Shown here piece after piece: positions 7,853-19,281 of a DNA stretch of 64,000 bases. The notes under the pieces are model-generated. The model was not told the DNA's origin. It did no database searches and saw only the letters and a program-made list of their open reading frames with translations. The position numbers were made by a program, and so were the translations under genes. Location of the stretch: positions 744,001-808,000 of the forward strand of contig CP119076.1 in assembly GCA_029027985.1 (NCBI GenBank). Reading direction: 5' to 3'. This DNA comes from Klebsiella aerogenes (GTDB lineage Bacteria > Pseudomonadota > Gammaproteobacteria > Enterobacterales > Enterobacteriaceae). The stretch's first letter is position 1. Every line of letters begins with the position of its first letter.

Positions 7853-9106
7853 TCAGGCGCTCTGACGCGTGGCGGCAGGCTGTCTGACGTGCTGATACTT
7901 AAACAGCGCCACGAAGGCAACGGCCAGTACCAGCGAGTAAGCGGCGAAAATCAGCCACACGCTCTGCCAGTGAGTGATCCCCTCGACGGTAAAATGCTCG
8001 ACAACCTTGCCGCTCACCATCCCGCCAAGAATACAGCCGAAGCCGTTGGTCATCATCAGGAACATTCCCTGGGCGCTGGCGCGAATTTCCGGGCGTACCT
8101 CTTTCTCGACGAATACCGAACCCGAGATGTTGAAGAAGTCGAAGGCGCAGCCGTAGACGATCATCGACAGGACCAGCAGCACGGTGCCGAACGGCGTTGG
8201 GTCGCCGAAGGCGAACAGGCCGAAGCGCAGCATCCACGCCACGATACTAATCAACATCACGTTCTTAATGCCATAGCGGCTGAGGAAGAACGGAATGGTC
8301 AGGATAAACAGGGTCTCGGAGATCTGCGAAATCGACATCAGCACCGAGGCGTGCTCGACGATAAAGCTGCCGGAGAACAGCGGATCTTTATCGAAGCTAT
8401 GCAGGAAGGTGTTGCCGAACATATTGGTGATTTGTAGCTCGGCGCCAAGCATCATCGAGAAGATAAAGAAGATTGCCATGCGCTTGTTTTTAAACAGCGC
8501 GAAGGCGTTCAGGCCCAGCATCTCCGTCCAACTCTGATTGCGCTGGGCGTTGGCGACTGGAATACGCGGCAGCGTCAGGGTGAACAGCGCCAGTACGACG
8601 GACAGTATCGCGCCGATATACAGCTGCATATGGCTCAGTTCAAAGCCGGAGAAGCTCACGCCCCACATGGCGAGGATAAAGCCGATGGTGCCCCAGATAC
8701 GAATCGGCGGGAAATCGGTCACGATATCCAGCCCCGCTGACTGCAGGCGGTAGTAGGAGATGGTGTTAATCAACCCGAGCGTCGGCATATAGGCCAACGA
8801 GTTGAGGAGGATCACGAGGAACATCTCGCCCGGCGTCGTGACCTGCGCCGCGAGGTACAGCGTGAGCGCGCCGACCAGGTGACAAATGGCGTAGACCCAT
8901 TTGGCGCTGATCCATTTATCGGCGACGATCCCCAGCAGCGTCGGCATCAGCACGGCTGCAATGCCGAGCGAACTATAGACAGCGCCGATTGCCGCGCCGT
9001 CGAATTTCAACGTTACGAACATGTACGAGCCGAGCGTAGTGAGCCAGCTTCCCCAAAGGCAGAACTGCAGGAATGACAGTATTTTTAGCTGCAGCTTAAG
9101 ATTCAT
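7853..9106 (-). CDS. nupG: nucleoside:proton symporter NupG
   Basis: A 417-residue, 12-segment MFS protein (E. coli NupG has 418 residues) that imports purine and pyrimidine nucleosides with protons across the inner membrane. The start MNLKLQLKILSFLQFCLWGSW matches the family. In E. coli nupG is controlled by CytR, DeoR and CRP. The 190 bp upstream contain TGTGATTC near 9171 and an inverted repeat AATAAC/GTTATT around 9146-9167, but I cannot assign operators firmly. It lies downstream of mltC, which has its own terminator-like hairpin. Confidence 0.96.
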   Translation of the reverse strand: MNLKLQLKILSFLQFCLWGSWLTTLGSYMFVTLKFDGAAIGAVYSSLGIAAVLMPTLLGIVADKWISAKWVYAICHLVGALTLYLAAQVTTPGEMFLVILLNSLAYMPTLGLINTISYYRLQSAGLDIVTDFPPIRIWGTIGFILAMWGVSFSGFELSHMQLYIGAILSVVLALFTLTLPRIPVANAQRNQSWTEMLGLNAFALFKNKRMAIFFIFSMMLGAELQITNMFGNTFLHSFDKDPLFSGSFIVEHASVLMSISQISETLFILTIPFFLSRYGIKNVMLISIVAWMLRFGLFAFGDPTPFGTVLLVLSMIVYGCAFDFFNISGSVFVEKEVRPEIRASAQGMFLMMTNGFGCILGGMVSGKVVEHFTVEGITHWQSVWLIFAAYSLVLAVAFVALFKYQHVRQPAATRQSA

Positions 9107-9256
9107 GTATTTATCCTCACGAATGTGGGCTTGTTATGTGTTTTAAATAACATTGTCAGCGTTATTTTGATGTGATTCTATCATCCGCTGGCTAAAGGCT
9201 TCTGTTAACTGCCGCAGAAAATCGAAAGATATGACGAATTGTTTCGTATCAAGAAG

Positions 9257-9285
9257 GCGGGCCCCAGCGTTGCGCTGAGGCCCGC
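9257..9285 (-). terminator. hairpin after mltC
   Basis: A long stem GCGGGCCTCAGCG-CAA-CGCTGGGGCCCGC on the minus strand, 12 bp past the mltC stop, followed by a weak T-run (CTTCTTG). Probable intrinsic terminator. Confidence 0.65.
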
Positions 9286-9296
9286 GAGAGAAGGGA

Positions 9297-10379
9297 TTAC
9301 TTGCGGCGGTAGCTTTTCTGCGCGGTGTTAACCTTGTACAGATAACGGCGTGATTCACCCGACGGGTGACGGGTGGTGAGCGTCTGGTAGACGTCGCCCG
9401 GCGCCATGCTGTTAATGATGTTCGCCGCCTGCACTTTATCGCTGGAGAACACGCGCAGCACGCTGCCAGCGCCGCCGTTGTAGGCCGTGATCACGGCATA
9501 ACGACGCGACGTCGGGTTATCGATGCCGGCGAGGTAGACATTGCTCAACATTGCCAGGTAGGCGGTGCCGGTGTCGATGTTATTCGCCGGGTCGAACAGA
9601 TAGCTGCGGCTCGGTAGGCCGGATTTACCCTGCGAACGGAAGACGTCTCTACCGGCGCTGTGCTGGACGACCTGCATCAGCCCCATCGCATCGGCGTGGC
9701 TGACCGCATACGGGTTAAACGACGATTCGGTCTGCATAATCGCGAGGATCAGCGACTCATCAACGCCATACTTACGCGAGGCCTGGCGCACCATGCCAAG
9801 GTATTTATGCGCGCGTTTGTCGAGGTGGTTCGGCACCAGACTAATGGTGATGCTATAGACCATGCGCAGGCCGTTGCTGCGGCTTTTCAGGCGGGTTTGC
9901 AGGAGATAATCGGCAAAGCGCGCGGCGCGCCACTCCCAGCGAATAGATTCGCCGGTGTTATCGACCACCTGACCATACAGGAACGGTTCTTTGGAAATCT
10001 GAATGTCATCGACGTCGGAATAGAGGTCGATAGAGTTGGGGTCATCGCCCATCAACAGGGTTTTAATAATCGCCTGACGCAGGCGCCCGCGCGGATCGGT
10101 ACCGGCGATGGTCTCGACGGTAATCGTACCTTCATCAAAGTTGATGTGGCTGCGGGTTTGATACTGGTCGGTATATTTAACATAGTCCTTCGGCCCGGCG
10201 AGCAGGACTTCGTTATATCCCCAAATGTTCTCGATGTTATGAGCAAACTGGCCCATCAGAATATCAAATCCGTTCGTGTCCTTAACCCAGGCCTCGTTAT
10301 ATTCGGCGCCTTTTTTATTGGAACTGGAACAGGACACGAGCAGTGGCGCAATCAGCGCTAGCGCTAAGTATTTTTTCAT
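9297..10379 (-). CDS. mltC: membrane-bound lytic murein transglycosylase C
   Basis: A 360-residue lipoprotein that cleaves peptidoglycan to anhydro-muropeptides at the outer membrane. It has a signal peptide with lipobox LLVSC (Cys near residue 17), a DUF3393 N-terminal domain, and an SLT domain with the catalytic Glu in [13 protein letters not shown] and the GLMQV and AYNGG motifs. Two ATG codons are adjacent (10382 and 10379); I use the second because it matches E. coli and leaves room for GGA. It follows yggX and mutY on the same strand. Confidence 0.95.
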   Translation of the reverse strand: MKKYLALALIAPLLVSCSSSNKKGAEYNEAWVKDTNGFDILMGQFAHNIENIWGYNEVLLAGPKDYVKYTDQYQTRSHINFDEGTITVETIAGTDPRGRLRQAIIKTLLMGDDPNSIDLYSDVDDIQISKEPFLYGQVVDNTGESIRWEWRAARFADYLLQTRLKSRSNGLRMVYSITISLVPNHLDKRAHKYLGMVRQASRKYGVDESLILAIMQTESSFNPYAVSHADAMGLMQVVQHSAGRDVFRSQGKSGLPSRSYLFDPANNIDTGTAYLAMLSNVYLAGIDNPTSRRYAVITAYNGGAGSVLRVFSSDKVQAANIINSMAPGDVYQTLTTRHPSGESRRYLYKVNTAQKSYRRK

Positions 10380-10427
10380 CATTCCGGGAGTGCGTGTTGT
10401 GTTTGTCTGGTAAAGGCCGTGAGGCCC

Positions 10428-11790
<1,363 letters not shown>

Positions 11791-11926
11791 AGCTACGGCT
11801 CCGGAATCGCGATTACAGGGGGGCAGATTGCAGCACAAGGGCGAGTGGCTGTAAACCCTTGCATCCGCCGGGTAACTTTGGATAATGCCCGTTTTCCGAA
11901 CACTCTCACAAGCAGACTTAACTTTT

Positions 11927-12646
11927 ATGAAAAACGACGTCATCTCTCCGGAATTCGATGAAAACGGCCGCCCGCTACGCCGTATTCGTAGCTTCGTCCG
12001 TCGCCAGGGCCGCCTGACGAAAGGGCAGCAGCATGCGCTGGATAACATTTGGCCGGTGATGGGCGTTGAATTCAACGATGCGCCGCTCGATTTCGCCGCC
12101 CTGTTTGGCCGTGCGGCACCGGTCACATTAGAAATTGGTTTCGGTATGGGTGCCTCGCTGGTGGCAATGGCAAAAGCCAAACCGGAGCAGAATTTCCTCG
12201 GTATTGAAGTACACTCCCCGGGCGTCGGCGCGTGCCTGGCTTCCGCGGAAGAAGAAGGCGTACAAAACCTGCGCGTAATGTGTCACGATGCGGTAGAAGT
12301 ACTGCACACCATGATCCCGGATAACTCGCTGAATATGGTGCAGCTGTTTTTCCCTGACCCGTGGCATAAAGCGCGTCATAATAAACGTCGTATCGTGCAG
12401 GCGCCTTTCGCCGAGCTGGTTAAAAGCAAACTGAAGTTGGGCGGCGTCTTCCATATGGCGACCGACTGGGAAGCCTATGCCGAGCATATGCTGGAAGTGA
12501 TGTCGTCGCTGGACGGTTATCGTAACCTGTCAGAAAACAACGATTACGTACCGCGCCCGGAATCGCGCCCGGTAACCAAATTTGAACAACGTGGCCATCG
12601 TCTTGGCCACGGCGTATGGGACTTAATGTTCGAGAGGGTGAAATAA
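11927..12646 (+). CDS. trmB: tRNA (guanine-46-N7)-methyltransferase
   Basis: A 239-residue SAM-dependent enzyme that makes m7G46 in tRNA. The SAM-binding motif [12 protein letters not shown] and the catalytic segment [15 protein letters not shown] are clear. The start [14 protein letters not shown] at 11927 matches E. coli, and an upstream frame extension to 11885 does not. The stop overlaps the yggL start by one base (TAATG), so the pair is translationally coupled. Confidence 0.97.
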   Translation: MKNDVISPEFDENGRPLRRIRSFVRRQGRLTKGQQHALDNIWPVMGVEFNDAPLDFAALFGRAAPVTLEIGFGMGASLVAMAKAKPEQNFLGIEVHSPGVGACLASAEEEGVQNLRVMCHDAVEVLHTMIPDNSLNMVQLFFPDPWHKARHNKRRIVQAPFAELVKSKLKLGGVFHMATDWEAYAEHMLEVMSSLDGYRNLSENNDYVPRPESRPVTKFEQRGHRLGHGVWDLMFERVK

Positions 12647-12972
12647 TGGCCAAGAATCGTAGCCGTCGTCTGCGTAAAAAAATGCACATTGATGAGTTTC
12701 AGGAATTAGGTTTCTCCGTCGCCTGGCGTTTCCCGGAAGGGACTACCGAAGAGCAGATCGACCAGACGGTTAATGATCTGATCGAAGAGGTGATTGAGCC
12801 GAACAAGCTGGCTTTCGACGGCAGCGGTTACCTCTCCTGGGAAGGGCTCATCTGCATGCAGGAAATCGGTAAATGTACCGAAGAGCATCAGGCCATCGTA
12901 CGCAAGTGGCTGGAAGCGCGTAAATTAGCGGATGTGCGCACCAGCGAACTTTTTGACGTCTGGTGGGACTAA
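12646..12972 (+). CDS. yggL: YggL, DUF469 family
   Basis: A 108-residue acidic protein with a basic start ([12 protein letters not shown]), matching E. coli YggL, which associates with the 50S ribosomal subunit. It starts at the ATG of the TAATG overlap with trmB. Exact role unsettled. Confidence 0.94.
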   Translation: MAKNRSRRLRKKMHIDEFQELGFSVAWRFPEGTTEEQIDQTVNDLIEEVIEPNKLAFDGSGYLSWEGLICMQEIGKCTEEHQAIVRKWLEARKLADVRTSELFDVWWD

Positions 12973-13022
12973 GTTTGACAAGGGTCGGCAATTGCCGGCC
13001 CGATTTGTCTTAAGGGAGTTAA

Positions 13023-13742
13023 ATGATGCGCAAAACGCTGCTGGCGGTGGCGCTTTCCGTCACCGCTTTGTCTGCCCATGCGGACTACCAGTGTAGCGTC
13101 ACGCCGCGTGACGATGTGATCCTCAACCCGCAGCAGGTGCAGGTGAAAGGCGAAAACGGCGATCTGGTGATTAAACCGGACGGCAACCTGACCTATAACG
13201 GTAAAGCCTATGCTCTGAGCGCCGCGCAGCGCGAACAGGCGCAGGATTACCAGGCGGGTCTGCGCAGCAGTCTGCCGTGGATTGATGATGGCGCGCGTTC
13301 GCGAGTTGAAAAAGGTCGTAAGGCGTTGGATAAAATCATCACTGAACAGGTTGGCGCCAGCAGCAGTATGCACAGCCGCCTGACCAAGCTGGATGCGCAA
13401 CTGAAGGAACAGATGAACCGTATTATCGAACGCCGCAGCGACGGCCTGACTTTCCACTATAAAGCTATCGACCAGGTTCGCGCCGATGGCCAGCAGTTGG
13501 TGAATCAGGCGATGGGCGGCATTCTGCAGGACAGCATTAACGAGATGGGCGCGAAAGCGGTGCTCAAAGGCGGCGGCAACCCGCTACAGGGCATTCTCGG
13601 CAGCCTTGGCGGCCTGCAAACGGCTATCCAGGATGAGTGGAAAAACCAGGAAGCCGATTTCCAGCAGTTTGGCAAAGATGTCTGCGGCCGGGTGGTCTCA
13701 TTAGAAGAGAGCCGCAAAGCGCTGGTCAGCTCTTTGAAGTAA
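13023..13742 (+). CDS. yggN: periplasmic protein YggN, DUF2884 family
   Basis: A 239-residue exported protein with an N-terminal signal peptide (MMRKTLLAVALSVTALSAHA, likely cut after AHA). It has the family length and layout: an N-terminal beta domain and a long helical C-terminal half. GGGAG precedes the ATG. A small inverted repeat (CGGCAATTGCCGGCC) lies in the yggL-yggN gap. Its function is unknown. Confidence 0.93.
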   Translation: MMRKTLLAVALSVTALSAHADYQCSVTPRDDVILNPQQVQVKGENGDLVIKPDGNLTYNGKAYALSAAQREQAQDYQAGLRSSLPWIDDGARSRVEKGRKALDKIITEQVGASSSMHSRLTKLDAQLKEQMNRIIERRSDGLTFHYKAIDQVRADGQQLVNQAMGGILQDSINEMGAKAVLKGGGNPLQGILGSLGGLQTAIQDEWKNQEADFQQFGKDVCGRVVSLEESRKALVSSLK

Positions 13743-13752
13743 CTCAGATTTC

Positions 13753-13776
13753 GCGGCCCGAGTCCCTGTGGGCCGC
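13753..13776. terminator. hairpin between yggN and the sugar ABC permease
   Basis: GCGGCCC (13753-13759) and GGGCCGC (13770-13776) can pair across a 10-base loop, between convergent genes. The T-run after it is poor, so termination is plausible but not certain. Confidence 0.5.
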
Positions 13777-13788
13777 GCATTTCCTCAC

Positions 13789-15036
13789 TCAGGCGCGGCC
13801 GTGCGAAACGCGTGAACGGCGGGCCAGAGAATCGATAATCACCGCAATCGCCAGTACTGCGCCGGTAATGATATAGCGCAGCGATGACGGCAGGTTCAAC
13901 AGCGTCAGCCCATTTGAAATCGATTGAATGACGATGATCCCCAATAGCGCGGACCAGGCGCTGCCACGGCCGCCGAACAGGCTGGTGCCGCCGATGACCG
14001 CCGCGGCGATGGCGTTGAGGTTGACGTCGCCGGTGCCAGCCTGCTGGCTGGCGGAAGCCAATCTCGATGCGGCAAGAATGCCGCCAAAGGTGGCGAATGT
14101 GGTGCAGAGTACGAAGGCGCTGACGTAAATTGCCCGTACGTTGATCCCCGAGCGGCGCGCGGCTTCGCGGTTGCCGCCGATGGCGAACATCGAACGTCCC
14201 CATTTTGTGCGTTTCAGCGCGTAGTTCAGAATCATCACGCAGGCGACGAACAGGCCGAAAATCCACGGAATGCCACGCCCCTGGTTGAGATAGAACACCG
14301 CAGCTTCGAAGATAATAGTCAGCGCGATGGCGCGCACCAGCAGCGAACTGACGCTCTCGGAGGAGAGATTAGCCGCCAGGCGACGCGAACGTTTTTTCAG
14401 GCCAAAACCGAGGATCGCCAGCCCCGGCAGCAGCGCCATCAGGTGCGAGAACCAGCCGGGCATCACCATCAGTTGGCCAAAGCGCACCAGTGGCGAGGTA
14501 TAAGGCAGGTTGATACTGCCGCTTGGCCCGAGGATATACAACTGCATTCCCAGCAGCGCCAACAGACCCGCGAGGGTGGCGACAAAACTTGGCATGCCGA
14601 CGCGGTTATATAGCAGGGCATAGATCAGTCCGACGGCGACGCCGCAGACCAGCGCCACGACGATGGCTCCCACCAGCGGCCAACCGGCGTTGACCCACAG
14701 CACTCCGACGATGGCCGATGCCAGGCCGCTCATTGAGCCGACCGACAGGTCTATCTCGCCGAGCATTAATACGCAGACGATCCCAAGCGAGATAAAGCCG
14801 ACGGTCGCACAGTCAAACAGCAGGTTCACCAGGTTATTCGGCGCGATATACACCGGGTTAAGGATGGTGAAGACCAGGGAAATCACGATAAGCCCGGCGA
14901 TCACCGGCGCGGTGCCGAGATCGCCGGTTTTGATCCGGATGATTTGCGCACGCAGCGCGCCAAACAGACCCTCGTCGTGGCGAACGCGTTCATCGCTGCG
15001 ATCCAGCGCGGTGTGGGGTGCGATTTTGCTGTTCAT
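13789..15036 (-). CDS. CUT2-family sugar ABC transporter, permease
   Basis: About 415 residues with 10 or more membrane segments, of the RbsC/XylH/FrcC type (LGIVCVLMLGEIDLSVGSMSGLASA and the EAARRSGINV loop that contacts the ATPase). The likely start MNSKIAPHTALDRSDE lies 5 bp beyond the stop of the ATPase gene; upstream sequence in the same frame overlaps that gene and has no similarity. It is last in a three-gene operon with the ATPase and the binding protein. XylH-like, but no sugar kinase or isomerase is adjacent to reveal the substrate. Confidence 0.9.
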   Translation of the reverse strand: MNSKIAPHTALDRSDERVRHDEGLFGALRAQIIRIKTGDLGTAPVIAGLIVISLVFTILNPVYIAPNNLVNLLFDCATVGFISLGIVCVLMLGEIDLSVGSMSGLASAIVGVLWVNAGWPLVGAIVVALVCGVAVGLIYALLYNRVGMPSFVATLAGLLALLGMQLYILGPSGSINLPYTSPLVRFGQLMVMPGWFSHLMALLPGLAILGFGLKKRSRRLAANLSSESVSSLLVRAIALTIIFEAAVFYLNQGRGIPWIFGLFVACVMILNYALKRTKWGRSMFAIGGNREAARRSGINVRAIYVSAFVLCTTFATFGGILAASRLASASQQAGTGDVNLNAIAAAVIGGTSLFGGRGSAWSALLGIIVIQSISNGLTLLNLPSSLRYIITGAVLAIAVIIDSLARRSRVSHGRA

Positions 15037-15040
15037 AAAA

Positions 15041-15853
15041 TTACATCGCTCCAGAAGTGCTTGGCTGTGATTTACGTTCAACCCGACGCGAGACGGCATT
15101 TTCCGTCGCGCCGGTAATTGCGGCGACCAGATCCTGGTTAGAGGCATCAGGGGTGAAGATCCCGGTATTGCGCCCGAGACGCAGCACCACGATACGATCG
15201 GCCACGGCGCGAACGTCTTCCATATTGTGGCTAATGATGATGACGCCGAGTCCACGTTCGCGGACGCGTTCGATCAGGTTGAGTACTTCCGCGGTCTGCG
15301 CGACGCCCAGCGCCGCCGTGGGTTCATCGAGCATGATGATTTTGGGGTTCAGCAGCAGCGAACGGGCGATGGCGACGGTCTGTCGCTGGCCGCCGGAGAG
15401 CGAAGCCACCGGCTCGCGTACCGAAGGAATGCGCGCCGCCAGCTCCTGCAACAGCGTCCAGGCTTTGACTTCCATTGCCACCTCATCGAGCTGGAACGGT
15501 GAAATTTCATGGCCTAAAAACAGGTTTGCCACCACGTCGAGATTTTCGCACAGCGCCAGATCCTGAAACACCGTCGCAATGCCGTATTCCAGCGCTTTGC
15601 CTGGGCTGTCGAGGGTGATGAGGTTTCCGTCGAACTCGATAGTGCCGGAGGTCGGCTGGTGGACTCCGGCGAGGATTTTAACCAGTGTTGATTTGCCCGC
15701 GCCGTTGTCACCGACCAGCGCGACCACTTCACCGGCGTGAACGTCCAGCTCGATATCGGTTAACGCCGAGACCGCGCCAAAATGTTTAGAGACGTTGCGC
15801 AGTTGTAGTATTGGCTGACCAGCGGCGGGGGAGTAGTGTTGTTCTTGCGGCAT
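15041..15853 (-). CDS. CUT2-family sugar ABC transporter, ATP-binding protein
   Basis: 270 residues with one nucleotide-binding domain: Walker A GDNGAGKST, Q-loop FQDLALC, signature LSGGQRQ, Walker B IIMLDEPTAAL, H-loop ISHN. Most CUT2 ATPases (RbsA, XylG) have two fused domains; a single domain is the FrcA type. I use the ATG at 15853 (MPQEQH), which has GAGG about 9 bases ahead, rather than the one at 15871. It lies between the binding protein and permease genes. Confidence 0.9.
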   Translation of the reverse strand: MPQEQHYSPAAGQPILQLRNVSKHFGAVSALTDIELDVHAGEVVALVGDNGAGKSTLVKILAGVHQPTSGTIEFDGNLITLDSPGKALEYGIATVFQDLALCENLDVVANLFLGHEISPFQLDEVAMEVKAWTLLQELAARIPSVREPVASLSGGQRQTVAIARSLLLNPKIIMLDEPTAALGVAQTAEVLNLIERVRERGLGVIIISHNMEDVRAVADRIVVLRLGRNTGIFTPDASNQDLVAAITGATENAVSRRVERKSQPSTSGAM

Positions 15854-15912
15854 ACAAACGACCTCAATCATGGCGAAATTGCACCCGCCGCAGCGGGCGC
15901 AGGGTCACAACG

Positions 15913-16959
15913 TTATTTGCTGATGCCTAGCTTCTGGCAGGCGGCGGCGTATTCACCAGTACAAACCTGATCCCAGGTTTGGATCTTTTTATCGAAGATT
16001 TCCGCTTTGATGTTTTTGGCGGTCACTACTTCCGGGGTAAACAGTTGCGAAGGCGTGTTATACAGCGTGGTGCTGGCCTGCGGTTTTTTGCCCTGGATAA
16101 AATCAACCGCGACTTTTGCTGCCGCTGCGGCGACGATTTCCGATGGTTTAGAGATGGTGTTGTACTGGTCGCCAGCGATGATCAACTGCAGTGCGGCGAT
16201 AGTGGCGTCATTGCCGGTGACAGGCGGCAGCGGTTGAACGCCTGCGGCTTTGAAGGCGGCAATCGCGCCGCCGCCGGTACCGTCGTTTGCCGCAACCACA
16301 CCCTTAATTTTATCGCCGAAGCGGGTCACTTGTCCGGCAGTCCACTCCTGCGCTTTCGGCGGCGCCCACTCCGGGGTGTCGAATTCCGCCAGCGTTTTGT
16401 AGCCGGACTCCTTCAGCCCGCGATGGATACCGTCGCGAATCAGCCCGGCGGCGGCATCGGTCGGCGAACCGTTAATCTGCAGCACCCCGGCATCTTCGGG
16501 TACGCCGCTTGCTTTCAGGTGATCAGTGAGGGATTTCGCGATGGCGTAGCCGATACCTTCGTTATCAAACGAGACGTAAAAGTCGGCCGGTTTATTCGGT
16601 ACCGGGCGATCATAAGCAATGACCTTAACCCCCTGCGCCTGAGCGTTTTCGACCAGCGCAGCGGCGGCAGAAGAGTCAACCGGATCCAGCACGATCACTT
16701 TTGCCCCTTGGGTGATAACCGAGTTGAACTGTTGTTGCTGCAGTGACGCATTAGCATTGGCGTTCTGATAGATGACCTTACAGTCCGCGCACAGTTTGCT
16801 CATTTCCGCCTTAAATCCGGGGAAGTCGTGTTGTTCGTAGCGGGTGGAGGCCTGATCGGGCATTAAAAACGCCACGGTGGCGGATTCCGCGGACCAGGCT
16901 GAAGCCGAGATAGTGCCGGATAGTGCAGCGAGTGATATTAAAATATTACGGTAATTCAT
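15913..16959 (-). CDS. CUT2-family sugar ABC transporter, periplasmic binding protein
   Basis: 348 residues with a signal peptide (MNYRNILISLAALSGTISASAWS) and a peripla_BP_4 sugar-binding fold, most like XylF or RbsB (VIVLDPVDSSAAAALV, VIAYDRPV, VVAANDGTGGGAI). It is the first gene of the operon; the start at 16959 is supported by GAGGG ahead of it. In E. coli this place between yggN and hemW is held by ansB and yggM, so the operon is an accessory feature. The substrate is probably a pentose or related sugar, inferred only. Confidence 0.9.
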   Translation of the reverse strand: MNYRNILISLAALSGTISASAWSAESATVAFLMPDQASTRYEQHDFPGFKAEMSKLCADCKVIYQNANANASLQQQQFNSVITQGAKVIVLDPVDSSAAAALVENAQAQGVKVIAYDRPVPNKPADFYVSFDNEGIGYAIAKSLTDHLKASGVPEDAGVLQINGSPTDAAAGLIRDGIHRGLKESGYKTLAEFDTPEWAPPKAQEWTAGQVTRFGDKIKGVVAANDGTGGGAIAAFKAAGVQPLPPVTGNDATIAALQLIIAGDQYNTISKPSEIVAAAAAKVAVDFIQGKKPQASTTLYNTPSQLFTPEVVTAKNIKAEIFDKKIQTWDQVCTGEYAAACQKLGISK

Positions 16960-17252
16960 TGTGTTACCCTCTTTTTTATAGGCTTTAGCCCGCCGGGTTT
17001 CACCGACGTCACAGAGACTTTTTTTACTCAGAGTTACCAATAATTCACATGTAGGATACTTCGGCTTTACATTTGCTCAACCGATGAAGCAGGATTACCA
17101 CCGTACAAAAAATGAGTCAAGAAAAGGAAAAAAGTCGATGCGTTTTTGTGATTTGCTGCAAAGAAGCGAACAAAAAAACGCCAGTGGATTTGACCGTAGC
17201 GGGAGAAGGGATGAGAGGGAAAAGTGCGGGCGACGATCGCCGCCCGTGGGGA
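16960..17252. other. upstream region of the sugar ABC operon
   Basis: About 290 bp with no gene. It contains the hemW-end hairpin at 17227-17246 and presumably the promoter of the ABC operon. The A-rich stretch near 17100-17180 holds only weak open frames. Confidence 0.5.
17227..17246 (-). terminator. hairpin after hemW
   Basis: CGGGCGGC-GATC-GTCGCCCG on the minus strand, just past the hemW stop, followed by CACTTTT. Probable terminator for the yggS-to-hemW operon. Confidence 0.5.
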
Positions 17253-18392
17253 TTATTCTTCGCTGAGGAACAGCTCCAGCAGCGAATTTAAAAACAGCTT
17301 ACCGTGCTCGGTAATCTGCCAGTGCTGTTCATCTTCCTGCAGATAGCCTTGGGCGATGGCCGTGTCAATTTGCGGGCGAATGATGTGCTCATCGAGGCCG
17401 GTATAGAGTCTGAATTCGTCGCGCGGCGCGGCTTCCAGCAAACGGAAGCGGTTCATAAAGAACTCGAATGGTTTATCCGCCGCTGCCACGTCATGCTGGC
17501 GCTCGAGGTAGCGGCCCTCCATGTAGCCACGCGGGTGACGGGTTTTCGCCGTACGCAGAATGCGGCCGTCGGGGAAGGTCACTTTGCCGTGCGCGCCGCA
17601 GCCGATACCGAGGTAGTCGCCAAAGCGCCAGTAGTTGAGATTATGCTGGCACTGATAACCCGGTTTGGCGTAAGCGGAAGTCTCGTACTGTTGATACCCG
17701 GCGGCGCTCAGCAACTGATGACCCTGCTCGAAAATATCCCACAGCGCGTCATCGTCCGGCAGAACCGGCGGGCGCGAACCGAATAACGTGTTTGGCTCAA
17801 TGGTTAGTTGGTACCACGACAGATGCGGGGGATTCAACGCAATTGCCTGGCGCAAATCGTCCAACGCCTCATCCAGCGACTGGTCCGGTAGACCGTGCAT
17901 TAAATCGAGGTTAAAACTGCGCAGCCCCAGGCCGCTCGCCAGCCGTGCTGCGCGTTTTGCCTCTTCCGGGCCGTGGATCCGCCCCAGGCGCTGCAGCTTT
18001 GGTTCGCTAAAGCTTTGCACGCCAATGGAGATACGGTTCACGCCGGCGCGCTGGTAATCGACGAAGCGATCGGCTTCCACGGTTCCCGGGTTGGCTTCCA
18101 TGGTGACCTCCGCGTCGGCCGCCAGCGGCAGACAGGTGCGCACGCCATCAAGCAGAGTTTGCATCGCCGGGCCGGAAAGCAGGCTCGGCGTACCGCCGCC
18201 GATAAAAATGGTCTTAATTTCACGTCCCTGTGCGTATGGCGCATCGTTGCGCAGATCGGTCAGCAGATGCTGCACGTAGTCGTCGTGCGGCACTTCACCC
18301 TTTAACGCATGCGAGTTGAAATCGCAGTACGGGCACTTCTGCACGCACCACGGGATATGAATATAAAGACTCAGAGGCGGCAAATTAGCCAT
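17253..18392 (-). CDS. hemW: heme chaperone HemW (radical SAM)
   Basis: A 379-residue protein of the HemN-like radical SAM family with the cluster motif [10 protein letters not shown] (CxxxCxxC) near residues 16-24, and the [11 protein letters not shown]-binding segment. HemW is known to bind heme and deliver it to membrane respiratory enzymes rather than act as coproporphyrinogen oxidase. Its start overlaps the end of rdgB by 8 bp; it is the last gene of yggS-yggT-yggU-rdgB-hemW. Confidence 0.95.
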   Translation of the reverse strand: MANLPPLSLYIHIPWCVQKCPYCDFNSHALKGEVPHDDYVQHLLTDLRNDAPYAQGREIKTIFIGGGTPSLLSGPAMQTLLDGVRTCLPLAADAEVTMEANPGTVEADRFVDYQRAGVNRISIGVQSFSEPKLQRLGRIHGPEEAKRAARLASGLGLRSFNLDLMHGLPDQSLDEALDDLRQAIALNPPHLSWYQLTIEPNTLFGSRPPVLPDDDALWDIFEQGHQLLSAAGYQQYETSAYAKPGYQCQHNLNYWRFGDYLGIGCGAHGKVTFPDGRILRTAKTRHPRGYMEGRYLERQHDVAAADKPFEFFMNRFRLLEAAPRDEFRLYTGLDEHIIRPQIDTAIAQGYLQEDEQHWQITEHGKLFLNSLLELFLSEE

Positions 18393-18978
18393 TACGTAAT
18401 GCTTCCAGTAATAGTTTCAGCGCTTGTCCACGGTGGGAAATCGCGCTTTTTTCTTCACGACTAAGCTCCGCTGCGGTTTTCCCCTCAGACGGAACAAAGA
18501 AAATTGGGTCATAGCCAAAGCCGCCGTTACCGGCCGCTGTGCGAGTTATCACGCCCGGCCAGCTACCGTGGCAGACCAGCGGCGTCGGATCTTCGGCATG
18601 ACGCAGATACACCAGCACGCAGTGGAACTGGGCCTGACGTTGCCCATCCGGCACTTCCTGCAAGGTATCGAGCAGCTTTTCCAGGTTCTGCTGGTCACTG
18701 GCGTCTTCACCAGAGTAGCGGGCGGAGTAGATCCCCGGCGCGCCGCCTAACGCATCGACCGCCAGACCGGAATCGTCGGCGATCGCCGGAAGGCCGGTTA
18801 CCTGCGCGGCGTGGCGCGCTTTGAGAATCGCGTTTTCGATAAAGGTGAGCCCGGTCTCTTCGGCGGAATCCACGCCGAGCTCGGTCTGAGCGACGACGTC
18901 GAGACCAAAATCTTCCAGCAGCGAGGCCAGCTCGCGAACTTTACCGGCGTTGCCGGTAGCGAGTACAACTTTTTGCAT
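18385..18978 (-). CDS. rdgB: dITP/XTP pyrophosphatase RdgB
   Basis: A 197-residue Ham1-family enzyme that hydrolyses dITP, ITP and XTP and keeps deaminated purines out of DNA. The starting motif LATGNAGKV and the segments ADDSGL, YSARYSG and GGFGYDPIF are all present. The start at 18978 (MQKVV) has AGGA ahead and matches E. coli length exactly. Confidence 0.97.
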   Translation of the reverse strand: MQKVVLATGNAGKVRELASLLEDFGLDVVAQTELGVDSAEETGLTFIENAILKARHAAQVTGLPAIADDSGLAVDALGGAPGIYSARYSGEDASDQQNLEKLLDTLQEVPDGQRQAQFHCVLVYLRHAEDPTPLVCHGSWPGVITRTAAGNGGFGYDPIFFVPSEGKTAAELSREEKSAISHRGQALKLLLEALRNG

Positions 18979-18990
18979 ATTCAATCCTGT

Positions 18991-19281
18991 TTATTCAGTC
19001 AGCGCCGCGACGGCGGCCGGGATCTGCTGCGGGTGAATGATTTTTACCTGTTTGTGACGACCCAGTTCGCCTTTTTCGATAAGCACCTGGCTTTTCGCGA
19101 CGCGGAACTGTTTAGCGAGGTATTTTACCAGATGGGCGTTCGCCTGGCCGTCGACTGGTGGGGCGGTGATGGCGACTTTGAGCTCGTCGCCATGCAGACC
19201 AACAATACTGTCGCGGCTGGCCTTTGGCTGAATATACAGCCGTAGAACCAGCCCGTCAGCGGAGACATCAACGGCACTCAT
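18991..19281 (-). CDS. yggU: YggU, DUF167 family
   Basis: 96 residues matching E. coli YggU ([36 protein letters not shown]). The function is unknown. The ATG at 19281 overlaps the yggT stop as ATGA; an alternative ATG at 19293 would add four residues. Member of the yggS operon. Confidence 0.93.
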   Translation of the reverse strand: MSAVDVSADGLVLRLYIQPKASRDSIVGLHGDELKVAITAPPVDGQANAHLVKYLAKQFRVAKSQVLIEKGELGRHKQVKIIHPQQIPAAVAALTE

